Shown here in pieces: positions 62,425-64,000 of a DNA stretch of 64,000 nt. The notes under the pieces are model-generated. The model did no database searches, was not told where the DNA came from, and saw only the letters and a list, made by a program, of their open reading frames with translations. Both the position numbers and the translations under genes were made by a program. Each line of letters begins with the position of its first letter. The first letter of the stretch is position 1. The stretch lies in NCBI RefSeq assembly GCF_014982855.1, contig NZ_JADCKF010000006.1, positions 140,070-204,069 on the forward strand, written 5' to 3'. This DNA comes from Pseudoflavonifractor gallinarum (GTDB lineage Bacteria > Bacillota > Clostridia > Oscillospirales > Oscillospiraceae).

Positions 62425-63186
62425 TCATAGCCACACGGACCAGTCCCCATAGTCAAATGTACCGCTGCCATGATGGAGCTTTCCATTTGCCTTTAGTTCT
62501 CGAAAAGCCTTTCGCATACGAGTTAAGAGCTCTGGTTGTATATCTAAGGAGTGGTGTGCCGGGAAAACTCTTTTTGCAGGAAGTTCGGACACTGTTTCAA
62601 GTGATTTCAAATAAGCCTTCGGATCGGTAGAGGGAAACCATGCTGTCAGCGTGTCCTTATAGACTAAATCACCGGTAAACAGATAGCCTGTGTTTGCTTC
62701 CCAAAAGCACATATGTCCCGATGCGTGGCCAGGTGTGTGAATGACTGCAACCATTCTTCCTCCTAAGTCAATATGTTCACCACCATGCAATATTTTGGTC
62801 GGTTTTCCCTGAAAAAACTTATATTCGTTGATTTGAAAATCAGTTGGTAATTCACAGCGGTCAACCACATATTCCTTAATCGTTTCTAATGGCTGAGGGA
62901 AGCCGCCGTTCAGCCAATCCAATTCTGCTTCATGTGCATAAAAATCAGGATAGTATTTATGACCGCCTATGTGATCCCAATGGATATGGGTTGCAATAGC
63001 TGTAACAGGCTTATCTGTCAACTCTGAAATCACTTCAGAAATATTACAAATTCCGAGTCCTGTGTCAATTAACAAACTGCGTTTGGTACCATTCAGCAGA
63101 TAACAGTGTGTTTCTTCCCAATGACGGTATTCGCTAATAACATACGTATCCTTATCTATTTCGTTAATCGTAAACCAATCATTCAT
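62425..63186 (-). CDS. MBL-fold metallohydrolase
   Basis: 253 residues. The metal motif HIHWDHIGGH (near 87-96), later His in HTPGHASGHM, Asp in FTGDLVY and a final His in FPAHHS complete the dinuclear site. The glyoxalase II-like layout fits hydrolysis of thioesters, lactones or similar small molecules. The gene is AT-rich compared with the core genes, suggesting recent gain. The ribosome site (GGAAGTG) is modest. Confidence 0.9.
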   Translation of the reverse strand: MNDWFTINEIDKDTYVISEYRHWEETHCYLLNGTKRSLLIDTGLGICNISEVISELTDKPVTAIATHIHWDHIGGHKYYPDFYAHEAELDWLNGGFPQPLETIKEYVVDRCELPTDFQINEYKFFQGKPTKILHGGEHIDLGGRMVAVIHTPGHASGHMCFWEANTGYLFTGDLVYKDTLTAWFPSTDPKAYLKSLETVSELPAKRVFPAHHSLDIQPELLTRMRKAFRELKANGKLHHGSGTFDYGDWSVWL

Positions 63187-63266
63187 TGTTGCTCACTTCC
63201 AATACACATTTGCTTTTGATTTTACCGCAAGAGTATACATAAATCAATCTGGCAATATCAAAACCG

Positions 63267-64000
63267 CTATACTTCTCCGAAAGAGATGGATGCATACTTC
63301 TGATTTTGTTTAATAACAAGGGAGTTGCCCAGCCGGTACCGGCACAGTCCAAAGCCTGTTTCAGATCGCTCCAAAATGGTCTCTGGGATCTGCTTGAGAT
63401 ACTTTCGCCCAAAGCTGGTGGTGCCGAAATATGCGTCAAAGTTGGCCACCGGAAGCACCACCCAGTCGGAATCCTCCGGCTTGTTGGCAAGATAGTAGGC
63501 CGCCAGTGTTTCGACCATCTCCACAGGAACCCCCTTGGGCGTGAGCGTGCGGAGTTGTTCTACTAACTCAGGCGGCAGTGACTGCTCCTTATCCCGGAGT
63601 GGGCCCAGCTCCAAAGCCTGAGGCAGAAAGCTGTCAAACCGCAGGCCCCACTGTCCCTTGGTGGTGGGGGCGAACAAGGGGATCTGCATCTGGATCACCT
63701 TGTCCCGCCAGGCCCGGTCAAAGCCCTTCTCAATGGCGGCACACTTCTTCTGGGCACTGCTGGATACCTTCCCTGGATTCTCCCGCACAAAAGCCACCAC
63801 CCGATGCACATGGCGGTGAAACCATCCGCTGCCGCTTTCCTCCACAAGGCTGGGGAATTCCGAATGAAGGTCCCCAAAATCACTGCCGAACTGCCACGCC
63901 TCCCGGGGCGTGGCTTTTTTGTTGTCCGGCACACTGCACCAGGCGCATAAGCCCCGCTTGGCATAGTCGATGCGTTCCCGGGGTGCTTCGGTGGAGCTGC
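63267..64000 (-). CDS. Partial protein of unknown function, runs off right edge
   Basis: The minus-strand frame is open from the stop at 63267 to base 64000 (244 codons) with no start needed inside; a GTG at 63932 is internal because the same frame continues upstream through STEAPRERIDYAKRGLCAWCS. The C-terminal part holds LVEQLRTLTPKGVPVEMVETLAAYYLANKP and FGRKYLKQIPETILER, with no membrane segment. I do not recognise the family. GC content is higher than in the MBL gene beside it. Confidence 0.65.
   Translation of the reverse strand, partial: SSTEAPRERIDYAKRGLCAWCSVPDNKKATPREAWQFGSDFGDLHSEFPSLVEESGSGWFHRHVHRVVAFVRENPGKVSSSAQKKCAAIEKGFDRAWRDKVIQMQIPLFAPTTKGQWGLRFDSFLPQALELGPLRDKEQSLPPELVEQLRTLTPKGVPVEMVETLAAYYLANKPEDSDWVVLPVANFDAYFGTTSFGRKYLKQIPETILERSETGFGLCRYRLGNSLVIKQNQKYASISFGEV

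Overview
The window looks like chromosome of an anaerobic, high-GC member of the Clostridia, most likely Oscillospiraceae (Flavonifractor/Pseudoflavonifractor/Lawsonibacter-like). Supporting signs are GC-rich codons, near-consensus sigma-A promoters (TTGACA-17-TATAAT type), strong AGGAGG ribosome sites, HPr kinase, the NfnAB transhydrogenase, acetate kinase, EutH, Mini-RNase III, RqcH and several SLH proteins. This is inferred from gene content and style, not from a marker phylogeny.

Layout. 0-8 kb: the end of eutH, upp, the tRNA-t6A genes tsaB/tsaE, a SEDS wall polymerase (RodA/FtsW), an SLH surface protein and nfnAB. 8.4-17 kb: a beta-carbonic anhydrase, then one long minus-strand run rlmI-mrnC-rqcH-response regulator-ABC ATPase-two permeases-histidine kinase, with a repeat element lying just before the kinase. 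17-31 kb: SOD, a C39-like lipoprotein, hprK, rpmB, proC, a CofE-like ligase, cold-shock and zinc-ribbon genes, a MarR plus heterodimeric ABC exporter, uppP and a small holin operon. 31-43.5 kb: pepF, tRNA-Ala, a split ThrE-type exporter, rpoN, and a TetR-MMPL-GLUG/coiled-coil envelope operon. 43.5-51.6 kb: a surface-polysaccharide group (O-antigen ligase, GT4, pyruvyltransferase/FrhB fusion), a rhomboid-like protein and tmcAL. 51.7-56.6 kb: ackA, deoD, an FAD dehydrogenase and a chromate-transporter pair. 56.6-64 kb: an accessory-looking stretch with less GC-rich genes, holding a DUF6809-like gene, a frameshifted SLH protein beside an ECF sigma factor with membrane segments, a CNNM/CorC transporter behind a leader peptide and attenuator, two broken GNAT genes, an MBL hydrolase and a gene running off the edge.

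The strongest candidate for something undescribed is a three-copy intergenic element (9972-10263 on minus; 43532-43943 and 50170-50395 on plus). The copies share at least five hairpins in the same order with compensatory base changes between copies, a variable insert, and, in two copies, matching GC-rich hairpins at both ends. This fits a structured RNA, a small mobile repeat, or both. The second candidate is the CNNM/CorC leader (61065-61252): promoter, ribosome site, a 30-codon peptide starting with Asp and Pro codons, and a 12-bp terminator hairpin whose 5' arm lies inside the peptide reading frame. Other control features are a cold-shock leader terminator, a terminator hairpin that hides the next gene's ribosome site, and a 27-bp palindrome at a transcription start.
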